This document shows, one piece after another, positions 25,658-33,801 of a DNA stretch of 64,000 bases. How positions within the stretch are numbered: position 1 is the first letter of the stretch; each line of letters opens with the position of its first letter. The notes beneath the pieces were generated by a model, which did not search any database, was not told the origin of the DNA, and worked only from the letters and a program-made list of their open reading frames with translations. The stretch covers positions 5,769 to 69,768 of the forward strand of contig JBMNVN010000009.1 of assembly GCA_050946835.1 (NCBI GenBank), in the 5' to 3' direction. The translations under genes were made by a program, and so were the position numbers. The DNA comes from UBA1447 sp002329225 (lineage in GTDB: Bacteria; Bacillota; Clostridia; Oscillospirales; Acutalibacteraceae).

Positions 25658-26596
25658 ATGAAACGAATATTTATGAAAATTACCGCCCTTGCCTTGACTT
25701 TAGCGCTGTTCTTCTCTTTTACCGGCATATTTGCATCGGCACGGGAGAAACTTCCCTTTGCCAACAGCCAATTTTTTGAGCAGGGCGACTACAGAATCCA
25801 CTACCGTGTGTTTGAGGCGGAGGGAGAAATGAAGGGCCGAATCCTGTTCCTGCACGGCTTTCTTGTTTCGACTTATTCGTGGGAGAGGATGACAGCCGAA
25901 ATGACGCAGGCGGGCTATGAATGTGTGCTTGCCGATCTGCCCGGATTCGGTTACAGCAGCCGCGAGAACGGCGGCACTCGGGTGATTCCCCGGGAAGATT
26001 TGATGGTGGCGCTGATGGAGAGCATTGCCCCCCTTGACAGCTGGATTTTAGCGGGGCACTCCATGGGCGGAGGCGTTTCATTGAACATCGCCGTTGCACA
26101 TCCCGAACTGCGTGCGCTTCTGCTGTACTGCCCGGCACCGATTACACAGTTCCCGTTGATGCTTAAACCCATGGTCACCTCATGGCCGATGGCGAAGTTA
26201 TATACTCTGATTTTTAAAATTACCGCCTTGGCGCCGAAGTTTATCGCAAGGTTGGTTGTCGGCTATATTGCTCAGGATATGCCCTTCGGTTTGCAGTACG
26301 AAACGACTGCGGTAACCGACCCGCTGCAGCTTGAGGGAACCGGCGAAGGGATTGCCTATATGAGCGCCAACGCCGCGGCGACGGATATGGATGCGTTGGC
26401 AGGCCTTGAAATGCCCGTGCTGCATATACAGGGCGGAAAAGATAATGTGCTGCAGGCTCAGCTTATAGCCGACACCAATGCGGCACTGCCTCAGGCGGAA
26501 CTCTTTGTAATTGAGGACGGCGGACATATGCTTAATGAGAATAAGGCGGCTGAGGTCTCGGCTATTACCGTCGATTTCCTTGACAGGCGGCTGTAA
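25658..26596 (+). CDS. Secreted alpha/beta hydrolase (esterase/lipase)
   Basis: A 312-residue protein with an N-terminal signal or anchor (about 1-28). Classic hydrolase motifs are present: LFLHGFLVS (oxyanion loop, about 63-71), DLPGFGYSS (93-101), nucleophile elbow AGHSMGGG (Ser135), QGGKD (acid) and EDGGHMLNE (His). Outside the cell it would cleave an ester, for example an acyl or acetyl group on the substrate of the neighbouring GH3 enzyme. It follows the GH3 gene by 69 bases with an excellent ribosome site (GAGGAGG) and is followed by a secreted phosphoesterase, so the three form one secreted-enzyme unit. Confidence 0.88.
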   Translation: MKRIFMKITALALTLALFFSFTGIFASAREKLPFANSQFFEQGDYRIHYRVFEAEGEMKGRILFLHGFLVSTYSWERMTAEMTQAGYECVLADLPGFGYSSRENGGTRVIPREDLMVALMESIAPLDSWILAGHSMGGGVSLNIAVAHPELRALLLYCPAPITQFPLMLKPMVTSWPMAKLYTLIFKITALAPKFIARLVVGYIAQDMPFGLQYETTAVTDPLQLEGTGEGIAYMSANAAATDMDALAGLEMPVLHIQGGKDNVLQAQLIADTNAALPQAELFVIEDGGHMLNENKAAEVSAITVDFLDRRL

Positions 26597-26682
26597 ATCA
26601 AAACGCTCCGCCGATTGATTGCGACAGGATTTTTATTTCATAAGATGCGGTTCGGGAGATAATTTTTAGAGGAAGTGATTGT

Positions 26683-27636
26683 GTGGTATTTATACAGAAA
26701 CTGATTTCCCTGCTTATGTCCCTTGCGGTGATGCTGAGTTTTCAGCTTCCTTTCGTTCCGAAAAATGATGATATTTTGCTCAATGTCAGCATTCTTTCGG
26801 ATACCCACCTTGATGCCCGACTGCCGTTGGGTCAGCTGCTGCTGGCCCGTGCTCTTGACGATATAAACGGAGCGGACGCCGCAGTTGATGCAGTTGTTGT
26901 CTCGGGGGATTTGACAAACTACGGCGACGGCGAATCTATAAGAGCTTTTTATGAGCTTTTTCACAAACACTGCGGGGGCCTCGACCGGGTGATTGCAGCG
27001 GGCAACCATGACCTCGGGCATGTGGATGACGTTACACAGCAGGAAGCAAGACAGCGGCTGATTGATTTATATAATGCCTACACCGGAGCGGAAACGGAAA
27101 ATATTTATTACGCCGTCACAATCAACGGTTACCGCTTTATTGTGCTGAGCGACCAGAGCGATGACAGCTGGGACAGGCCGGAAATGTTTGATGACCAGTT
27201 TGAATTTCTTGACGAACAGCTTTCCGAAGCTACAGCGGACGGGAAGCCCGCCTTTGTAGTCTGCCATTGGCCCGTTGAGGGAGTAAACGGACAGAGCGAG
27301 GTTTGGGATTACGGCTCAATGGGCACTGAAAACAGCCTCAAAGCCCGTGCCGTACTTGAAAAGTACAGCAATGTTTTCTTTATCAGCGGGCATGTACATA
27401 CGGGCATTAACGGCGACCTGACGCAAAGAATGTTCGGGTTTTCCTGTGTTGAAGAACAAAACGGCGTCACCTATGTGAACCTGCCCACTTTTCTGTTGGT
27501 TAACCGATACGGTATCCCCTGGGGCGGTATGGGCTTCCAGATGGAGGTGTATGCCGACCGGGTTCTGTTCAGGGCACGCAACTATATAACTTCAAAGTGG
27601 TACCCCTCTTATGAGTTTTCCGTAGCGCTGGTGTAA
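26683..27636 (+). CDS. Secreted metallophosphoesterase (paralogue of 19487-20476)
   Basis: A 317-residue protein starting at GTG with AGAGGAAG upstream. The N-terminal 25 residues are a signal or anchor. Motifs: LSDTHLDA (DxH), SGDLTNYG (GD), AGNHDLGH (GNHD), VCHWPVEG and SGHVHTG (GHxH), all expected for a two-metal phosphoesterase. It shares motif spacing, the HWP phrase and the C-terminal pattern with the protein at 19487-20476, so one arose from the other by duplication; the copies now lie on opposite strands either side of the GH3 gene. It ends the plus-strand unit before a strong terminator. Confidence 0.87.
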   Translation: MVFIQKLISLLMSLAVMLSFQLPFVPKNDDILLNVSILSDTHLDARLPLGQLLLARALDDINGADAAVDAVVVSGDLTNYGDGESIRAFYELFHKHCGGLDRVIAAGNHDLGHVDDVTQQEARQRLIDLYNAYTGAETENIYYAVTINGYRFIVLSDQSDDSWDRPEMFDDQFEFLDEQLSEATADGKPAFVVCHWPVEGVNGQSEVWDYGSMGTENSLKARAVLEKYSNVFFISGHVHTGINGDLTQRMFGFSCVEEQNGVTYVNLPTFLLVNRYGIPWGGMGFQMEVYADRVLFRARNYITSKWYPSYEFSVALV

Positions 27637-27682
27637 GAAGATAAAGCGCTCGGCTCGGCTTGGCTTGTAATAACATGGACAG

Positions 27683-27720
27683 AAGAAGGCGAACCCGCAG
27701 TAAAACGGGTTCGCCTTCTT
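27683..27720. terminator. Bidirectional terminator between converging hydrolase operons
   Basis: Perfect 15-bp stem AAGAAGGCGAACCCG (27683-27697) / CGGGTTCGCCTTCTT (27706-27720) with an 8-base loop. Confidence 0.9.
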
Positions 27721-27741
27721 GACTTATTTCCCGACAAGTAA

Positions 27742-29271
27742 TCAGGAAAGTGCAATTATGGCGCGAATCAGCCGGACAATCACAAAGATGAATGTGTCGG
27801 GACCGAAGATTCCCCATAAAGGTTCCGGAGGTTTGGGAGCCTCGGTCAACGGCGAGATTGTGCGGGTCGCCTCGTCATACAGCAGGAACTGCGGGTAATC
27901 GGGATTGTCGAATACCGTCACCTGTTCGGGTGCATATAGAATGTAGGTAATTAAACTGTTGTAATCGTTACAATCGTGCATATGGAACATCTCCCGCACA
28001 AACCAGGTATATTCCGGATAGGAGCAGGTGGATGCATCGATCTGACCGTCTGCGGAAAGATGGTTATGACCGTCGTCAATCGCCTGAACATAGTCTTCAC
28101 CGAGCGTACCTTCGAGGGTTGAGCAGGTAGCGCCGAAGCTTGAATATTTGGTGTCGATAACGGCATCGTTCATCTCATCCCAGCTTTCAATTGCGGGGGA
28201 GACCTGGTGTCCGTATTTGGAAACAATTCCGAAATGGACGCCGTTTTCCATGGCGGAATCTATTAGGTTTGTGTTTTTCGTTTGAACATTGTAATGATAA
28301 TTGTCGATGCGTTCGACAAGTCCGGCGTAGGTCACAGGGTCGGTGATGATTTTCTCTTTTGCACTCTCATAAAACTCATCGGGAATCAAAGCCCACATAC
28401 CGGGCATGGAACCGAAGCTCTGCATCATTACCTCTTCGTAAACTCGATCAAGACACTGTTCGACAACTTCATCGGCAAAAGCGCCTGCGACGTGAAACAC
28501 ACCGGCCTTGTAAAGTACCTGAGCAATTGCGGCGCCCAGCTCGCGGTTGGGGTTGTCGCTTAACATAGTGTCGATATAACGGCAGATGGCAAGGGGAGCA
28601 AACTCGATTTGTCCGTTGTAGGGTTCGCCGGCACATTTGACGCCGTTGCAGGCGGGGGCGGAAAGAGCCATGCTGTTGATTTTTTCGTCGCCGAACTGTT
28701 GCAGATAGGCCATCAAAATGTTTGAGCCCATGCTGAAACCTTCAAGGTTTACTTTATCATGGCCGGTACCTTCGCGGATATAGTCGATGTATTTGTCAAG
28801 GTCTTTTACGATATCCATCGGGTCGGTGCGCCAGTCGTAACAAAAGGCGAAACGGCTGTCCTCCGTATAGGGTTCAATAGGACCGCCATAGGTCCAGTTG
28901 ATTCCGGTATCGGCGGGCGGCGTGCCGTCCGGATTGAGCGCCGCATCCCCGAGAACTCTGTTGGCAGCGGGAATCAGTGCGTCAGCTAAACGGTCCCAGT
29001 CACCCGTTACGGCAAAAGCGGCCAAACTGAAAAAGGTCTGAGCGTCCAAGGCGGCAATTATCTTGTCAGCCGGCGGCGGGAACAGAACTTCCTCATAATC
29101 CGTGCCGGGGTAACGGACAATATCCTTTGTTGCAATACCGGTGATATGCACGGTCGGCACAACCTCGTAACCGGGTGGATAGCCAGACGCGGAAAACAGC
29201 GGAAGCGATGACACCAGTATGACCGCCGAAAGTACGGCGGCAACAGCTTTTTTCCATACACGCTTAAACAT
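27742..29271 (-). CDS. Secreted LCAT/lipase-like alpha/beta hydrolase
   Basis: A 509-residue protein with a signal peptide (about 1-30). After a long N-terminal section comes FCYDWRTDP (about 143-151), a phrase typical of lecithin:cholesterol acyltransferase-like lipases, then KYIDYIREGTGHDKVNLEGFSMGSN with the nucleophile Ser180. The late DDGHNHLS carries a candidate His. The final ~24 residues are hydrophobic with basic ends (a possible membrane anchor). It would hydrolyse acyl ester bonds in lipids or acylated glycosides outside the cell. ATG 29271 is chosen over an earlier ATG two codons upstream because AAGGAG then has 7-base spacing. It is the last gene of the minus-strand run from 36049. 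Confidence 0.82.
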   Translation of the reverse strand: MFKRVWKKAVAAVLSAVILVSSLPLFSASGYPPGYEVVPTVHITGIATKDIVRYPGTDYEEVLFPPPADKIIAALDAQTFFSLAAFAVTGDWDRLADALIPAANRVLGDAALNPDGTPPADTGINWTYGGPIEPYTEDSRFAFCYDWRTDPMDIVKDLDKYIDYIREGTGHDKVNLEGFSMGSNILMAYLQQFGDEKINSMALSAPACNGVKCAGEPYNGQIEFAPLAICRYIDTMLSDNPNRELGAAIAQVLYKAGVFHVAGAFADEVVEQCLDRVYEEVMMQSFGSMPGMWALIPDEFYESAKEKIITDPVTYAGLVERIDNYHYNVQTKNTNLIDSAMENGVHFGIVSKYGHQVSPAIESWDEMNDAVIDTKYSSFGATCSTLEGTLGEDYVQAIDDGHNHLSADGQIDASTCSYPEYTWFVREMFHMHDCNDYNSLITYILYAPEQVTVFDNPDYPQFLLYDEATRTISPLTEAPKPPEPLWGIFGPDTFIFVIVRLIRAIIALS

Positions 29272-29309
29272 TAACATTCTCCTTTTCGGACAAAACCGAT
29301 TATTATTTA

Positions 29310-30533
29310 TTATTTCATCAGAGCGAAAGCGTCGCGCACGGAATAGTAGGAAGGCTTTTCGCCCCCCTCGCAGTCGACGAGTCCCCAGCGGGTTTCGGTG
29401 GGACAATCCCCCTGTCCGCAGATGTAGCAACGTTCGGCATCGGTATAACAATAAATGAAAGCGCCGCAAAGATAGGGTATGCGGTAAAGACGGGGCAGGA
29501 TGTCACGGTAAAAATCCGCCTGCCCCTTGGGCGTGTGGGGGTAACCCGGGATATGTGTGCGCTTCGGCAGTTCGCGGTATAGGTGATTGGTCAGGTCGCT
29601 GTTAAAAATCAAATCGTAGTAGCGGGAGGGGTCGCCGCCTCCGACTTTAATTACGTGATCGCGCAGACGCGGGGGCAGTTTTTCCACAAAGGGGAGGATG
29701 TTGTCCTTTGCCTCCTGCGGGGTGCGCACTCCGTATTTTTGCAAAACTGCTTCTTTTTCAGCCGGGCTTTTCGCCTCGCCGCCGCTGATATAGCCGAACT
29801 CCTGCAGTATTACGGGTTTGCGTGTGTATGTCCACAGATACCGCAGCATCAGATCAAAAAACCAAAGATAACCGCCGACGTTTGAAAAACATCCGATGTA
29901 GATATCTATACCTACATAATCGCAATAGGGGAGATAAGGCTTCATGAGCATGTGCAGGTCAGCCTGAGGGCCTGCGGAATTATATCCTATGAGAACATCG
30001 CCTCTTTCGGGATACATTGTCTTGAGCTGAACCCCGATGAAGCGTGCCGCCTCTTTTAAAGTAAGGGGAATGGTAAAGTGAGGGATGCCCATCTCGTTAG
30101 TGACCTGATAGGCATCGACTATGCCCTTTAAGTCACGCAGGAAGAACAGAGCAATTTCCCCGAGCCGCGCCTCGTTTTCCGGCAGACGGAAGTCAATGCC
30201 GGCATCGAGATAATCCCGAGGGTAGGGCGTTACAGCCATAACTTTAATGCCCTGCTGCACATATGACTCCGCTCGCCTTTTAAATCCCAGATAAGAGTCG
30301 GATAAACTGCCGTCCTCATTGTAGGGGAAAGGGATATCAAAGCGGACCCAACGGATATTCGCCTTTTTGATTTGCTCGTAATTTTCATCGGGGTGGCAGA
30401 CACCGCAAAGAAAACCGCGCTTGCGCAGGGTCTCCGTTTCTTTGCTTGATGACGGTATAACCACGGATTTCGCCAAACTGAGCGGGACATAGCGCAGGCC
30501 GTATTTGATCTGATCAATGACATGGCGCTCCAT
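29310..30533 (-). CDS. Clan GH-A-like glycosidase of unassigned family
   Basis: A 407-residue protein without a signal peptide. The fold reads as a (beta/alpha)8 barrel: FLCGVCHP, IRWVRFDIPFP, GIKVMAVTPYP, then AYQVTNEMG with acid/base Glu147 after strand 4, YVGIDIYIG, and KPVILQEFGY with nucleophile Glu245 at strand 7. This NE...E pattern is the mark of clan GH-A retaining enzymes (GH1, GH2, GH5, GH53 and others). A late pair of Cys (CYICGQGDC) is unusual. The substrate is unknown. It lies two bases after the GPH symporter gene, so it probably cleaves the imported sugar in the cytoplasm. Confidence 0.78.
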   Translation of the reverse strand: MERHVIDQIKYGLRYVPLSLAKSVVIPSSSKETETLRKRGFLCGVCHPDENYEQIKKANIRWVRFDIPFPYNEDGSLSDSYLGFKRRAESYVQQGIKVMAVTPYPRDYLDAGIDFRLPENEARLGEIALFFLRDLKGIVDAYQVTNEMGIPHFTIPLTLKEAARFIGVQLKTMYPERGDVLIGYNSAGPQADLHMLMKPYLPYCDYVGIDIYIGCFSNVGGYLWFFDLMLRYLWTYTRKPVILQEFGYISGGEAKSPAEKEAVLQKYGVRTPQEAKDNILPFVEKLPPRLRDHVIKVGGGDPSRYYDLIFNSDLTNHLYRELPKRTHIPGYPHTPKGQADFYRDILPRLYRIPYLCGAFIYCYTDAERCYICGQGDCPTETRWGLVDCEGGEKPSYYSVRDAFALMK

Positions 30534-30535
30534 AG

Positions 30536-32131
30536 TTATTGACCTTCCTCCTCAAGCATTTCGATCATTATTTCAACTTCATCATTGTTTTCGTTTTGTT
30601 CGGCAATGAGTGCGCGGCGCTCGTTGAGTTGGATATACATTTTTTCGCGCTTCTCTCCGACCAAATCATAAAACAGATAGGGAATCATTTTTATCACGCT
30701 CGGTAATAAGCCGATGCCGTTATACAGGAAGAATACTTTCTGATAAACAAGTTTACTCCCTTGTGACCAGGGCAGCATGGGGATAGAAGGATCATAGCCC
30801 GACCACTTGAACAAGAATATCGTCAGCAAGGCGTTAATCGGCGATGTGACTTTTGTGATGAGGTCGGTAAGGATGTTTATTGTGCCGTCGGGCCGCTCGC
30901 CGGTCACAAATTCGGTGTAATCGTTGATTTCCCTCTCCAGCTCGCCCTCAAACACCTTTGCCGGACCGTTGTTGAGAGCGTTTAAGCCGTAGAAGAAACC
31001 GTAAATAGCCATGATTATCCATTTGCGGTCCACTAAAAACCAGCCGAATCCGCAGATTGCCGCCGCAGTGAGGAGGTCCCACACACGCAGTCCGATGACG
31101 GCGTTTCTGTTGTTGTTCTTGAACAGCTTCTGGAACCTGGGTATTAATCCGATGCTCAGATAGTTGAAAATCGTGTTGGGCATATAGGCTAAGGATGCAT
31201 ACATCACGCCGCCGAAAATCTCCATCTGAGTGACAACATCCCAGGCATAACCGCCGGAACTCCACCAGCTGACGGAGAAGTTTGCCAAGAAGTTTCTGCG
31301 TGCATACTTGTTTTTGAGGATATAAAAAATAGACTTTGTAATAGGGGCGGGGTCAGGCTGAAGGATGATGCGCTCTCTGCAGCCGATTGCCATGGCTATG
31401 TTGCTGATTGCACCGAGGGAAGTCGCAACGAATGCTATAATCGTGAATACCGTAGACATCGGAGCATTGATATAGCCCTTATTGTTGAGTTCCATCAGCG
31501 GGAGGAAGGTGAGATATACAATTTGAGAACCGGTTCCGCCGATGTAGTTGTTAAGCAGAGCAACAGTGATTCGGTCTTTCGGGTTGGGGGACATCAGTGT
31601 AGTCATGTTATTGCGCGGGATGGAATAAATTGTCGAGAAAGTTTCCTGTGCAAACAGCGTTACAAATACAAAAATTATTTTTTTCGGGTCATCACCGGCG
31701 CTGTTGCCCAGGAAAGAGGCGCCGCTGTACAGGACAGCCGTGCTCAAAAAATAAGGAATTGTTGCAAACATGATATATGGGCGGGCTTTGCCCCAACGGG
31801 TTCTGGTTCTGTCATATGCCATGCCCATGATGGGATTGTTAAGTACGTCGTAAATACCGATGAGCGTCAGTATGGCCGTGACGTAGATCATGTCAATTTT
31901 AAGGACGTTGACAAAGTACAGCATGCGGTAGTAGTTGAGCGCAGTCAGCAAGCTTGATGCAAACTCGGCTAAGGCGGGGAAAGAGAGTTCCTTAACCGTC
32001 AGAACTCTGGTGTGAAACATTCGTGCCGCAATGTCGCTGTAATTGTGGAGTTCCTTTTTGTCAATTGAAGCCGCCGCATTCTTTTCAGCACCGAAAACGA
32101 TTTTCGTTAAAGATCTTTTATTTTTTTTCAA
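30536..32131 (-). CDS. GPH-family symporter, tandem copy 2
   Basis: A 531-residue membrane protein of about 12 helices with the GPH motif IYDVLNNPIMGMAYDRTRTRWGKARPYI (about residues 92-119). It is very similar along its whole length to the product of the upstream gene 32203-33801, clearly a tandem duplicate. The N-terminal 60 residues are an unusually long polar cytoplasmic extension and the C-terminus is an acidic tail. The start is TTG 32131 with GAGGTG five bases upstream; the same ATTGAGGTGAAA sequence precedes the sister gene. It imports the substrate of the glycosidase that follows it. Confidence 0.9.
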   Translation of the reverse strand: MKKNKRSLTKIVFGAEKNAAASIDKKELHNYSDIAARMFHTRVLTVKELSFPALAEFASSLLTALNYYRMLYFVNVLKIDMIYVTAILTLIGIYDVLNNPIMGMAYDRTRTRWGKARPYIMFATIPYFLSTAVLYSGASFLGNSAGDDPKKIIFVFVTLFAQETFSTIYSIPRNNMTTLMSPNPKDRITVALLNNYIGGTGSQIVYLTFLPLMELNNKGYINAPMSTVFTIIAFVATSLGAISNIAMAIGCRERIILQPDPAPITKSIFYILKNKYARRNFLANFSVSWWSSGGYAWDVVTQMEIFGGVMYASLAYMPNTIFNYLSIGLIPRFQKLFKNNNRNAVIGLRVWDLLTAAAICGFGWFLVDRKWIIMAIYGFFYGLNALNNGPAKVFEGELEREINDYTEFVTGERPDGTINILTDLITKVTSPINALLTIFLFKWSGYDPSIPMLPWSQGSKLVYQKVFFLYNGIGLLPSVIKMIPYLFYDLVGEKREKMYIQLNERRALIAEQNENNDEVEIMIEMLEEEGQ

Positions 32132-32149
32132 GCTTTCACCTCAATTCGG

Positions 32150-32160
32150 AAAAGCGCTTT
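32150..32160. promoter_or_regulatory. Palindromic cre-like operator candidate
   Basis: AAAGCGCTTT (32151-32160), flanked by GGA on the left and AATT on the right, resembles the core of catabolite-control (CcpA cre) or LacI-type operators. It lies in the 71-base gap between the two tandem symporter genes. Only one site was seen and a chance match is quite possible. Confidence 0.3.
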
Positions 32161-32202
32161 AATTCCTCACATGAAAAAGGTCTTGGTTAAAGCGCCTGAT
32201 GT

Positions 32203-33801
32203 CTATTGGCTTTCTTCCTCAAGCATTTCAATCATTTTTTCTACGTCTTTATTCTTTCCGTCATCCTGTTCGGCAATAAGCGCACGGCGCTCGTTGAGCT
32301 GAAGGTACATCTTTTCGCGTTTCTCCCCGACCAGGTCATAGAATAAATAGGGAATCATCCTTATCACATGCGGCAATAAGCCGATTCCGGTGAACAGAAA
32401 GAAAACTTTTTGGTAAACGAATTTGTTCCCCTGCGACCAGGGCAGCATGGGAATGGAGGTGTCATAGCCCGACCACTTGAACAAAAATATCGTCAGCAAG
32501 GCGTTTATCGGCGATGTGACTTTTGTTATAAGGTCGGTGAGGATGTTGATGGTGCCGTCAGGCCGTTCGCCGGTCATGTACTCCGTGTAGTCGCTGATTT
32601 CCCTGCCCAACTCGGCTTCGAAAACGTTCGCCGGGCCGTTGTTGAGGGCGTTCAAACCGTAGAAGACGGCATAAATTGCAATAATAATCCATTTTCGATC
32701 CACAAAAAACCAGCCCAAAACGCACATGCCCACCGCCGAGAAGAGGTCCCACAGACGCAGCCATATAACAGCATTCCGGTTGTTATTTTTAAATAACTTC
32801 TGGAACTTGGGGATAAGCCCGATGCTCAGCGGGTCAAGAATGTTGTAGGGCAAATAGGCAAGGAAGGAATAAAATGAACCGCCGAAAATTTCCATCTGGG
32901 TGACCACATCCCAGGAATAGCCGCCTGAACTCCACCAGCTGACAGCGAAGTTTGCAATAAAGTTCCTGCGAGCATACTTGTTTTTAAGGATATAAAAAAT
33001 TGACTTTGTAATGGGGGCGGGATCCGGCTGAAGAATGATACGCTCTCTGCAGCCAATGGCCATGGCGATGTTGCTGAATGCTCCTATGGAAGCCGTAATG
33101 AAAGTTACAATCGCAAAGACCGAAGACATGGGTGCGTTGATATAGCCTTTGTTATTGAGTTCCATCAGGGGGAGGAAAATAATGTAGACCAGTTGGGCAC
33201 CGGCCTCACCGATATAAGTGTTAAGCAGACCGACGGTGATTCTGTCCTTCGGGTTGGGCGACATCAGCGAGACCATGTTGTTGCGCGGGATGGCATAAAT
33301 GGTCGAGAAAGTTTCCTGTGCAAACAGCATAATAAAGACAAATATGATTTTCTTCGGGTCATCACCGGCGCTGTTGCCGAGGAACGAAGCTCCGCTGAAC
33401 AGGATGGCCGTGCTTAAAAAATACGGGAGGGTTGCAAACATGATATATGGGCGGGCTTTACCCCAACGGGTTCTGGTTCGGTCATACGCCATACCCATGA
33501 TGGGATTGTTAAGCACGTCGTAAATGCCGATGAGCGTCAGTATGGCCGTGACATAGATCATATCAATTTTAAGGACATTGACAAAGTACAGAGTACGGTA
33601 ATAGGTGATTCCGCTGAGCAGGCGTGATGCGAACTCGGCCAAAGCGGGGAAGGAAAGTTCCTTTACCGTCAGAACTCTGGTGTGGAACATCCGCACCGCA
33701 ATGTCGCTGTAATTGCTGAGTTCCTTTCGGTCTATTGAAGCCGCTGCATGTTCTTCCGCACCGAAAAGGGCCTTTGATATGGATTTTTTAAACTTGCTCA
33801 T
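32203..33801 (-). CDS. GPH-family symporter, tandem copy 1
   Basis: A 532-residue membrane protein of about 12 helices, nearly colinear with the copy at 30536-32131. The shared GPH motif is at about 92-119. Differences between the copies cluster in a few helices and loops (for example around residues 320-350), which may give them different sugar preferences; this is inference. It has a long N-terminal polar extension. ATG 33801 overlaps the stop of the upstream BIG2 gene by four bases (ATGA), so translation is coupled. The operon context suggests uptake of an oligosaccharide or glycoside. Confidence 0.9.
   Translation of the reverse strand: MSKFKKSISKALFGAEEHAAASIDRKELSNYSDIAVRMFHTRVLTVKELSFPALAEFASRLLSGITYYRTLYFVNVLKIDMIYVTAILTLIGIYDVLNNPIMGMAYDRTRTRWGKARPYIMFATLPYFLSTAILFSGASFLGNSAGDDPKKIIFVFIMLFAQETFSTIYAIPRNNMVSLMSPNPKDRITVGLLNTYIGEAGAQLVYIIFLPLMELNNKGYINAPMSSVFAIVTFITASIGAFSNIAMAIGCRERIILQPDPAPITKSIFYILKNKYARRNFIANFAVSWWSSGGYSWDVVTQMEIFGGSFYSFLAYLPYNILDPLSIGLIPKFQKLFKNNNRNAVIWLRLWDLFSAVGMCVLGWFFVDRKWIIIAIYAVFYGLNALNNGPANVFEAELGREISDYTEYMTGERPDGTINILTDLITKVTSPINALLTIFLFKWSGYDTSIPMLPWSQGNKFVYQKVFFLFTGIGLLPHVIRMIPYLFYDLVGEKREKMYLQLNERRALIAEQDDGKNKDVEKMIEMLEEESQ

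Noticed and set aside
28359..28568. Short ORF opposite the lipase gene
   Set aside because: Overlaps a long conserved coding frame and encodes a basic, unmatched peptide; antisense shadow.
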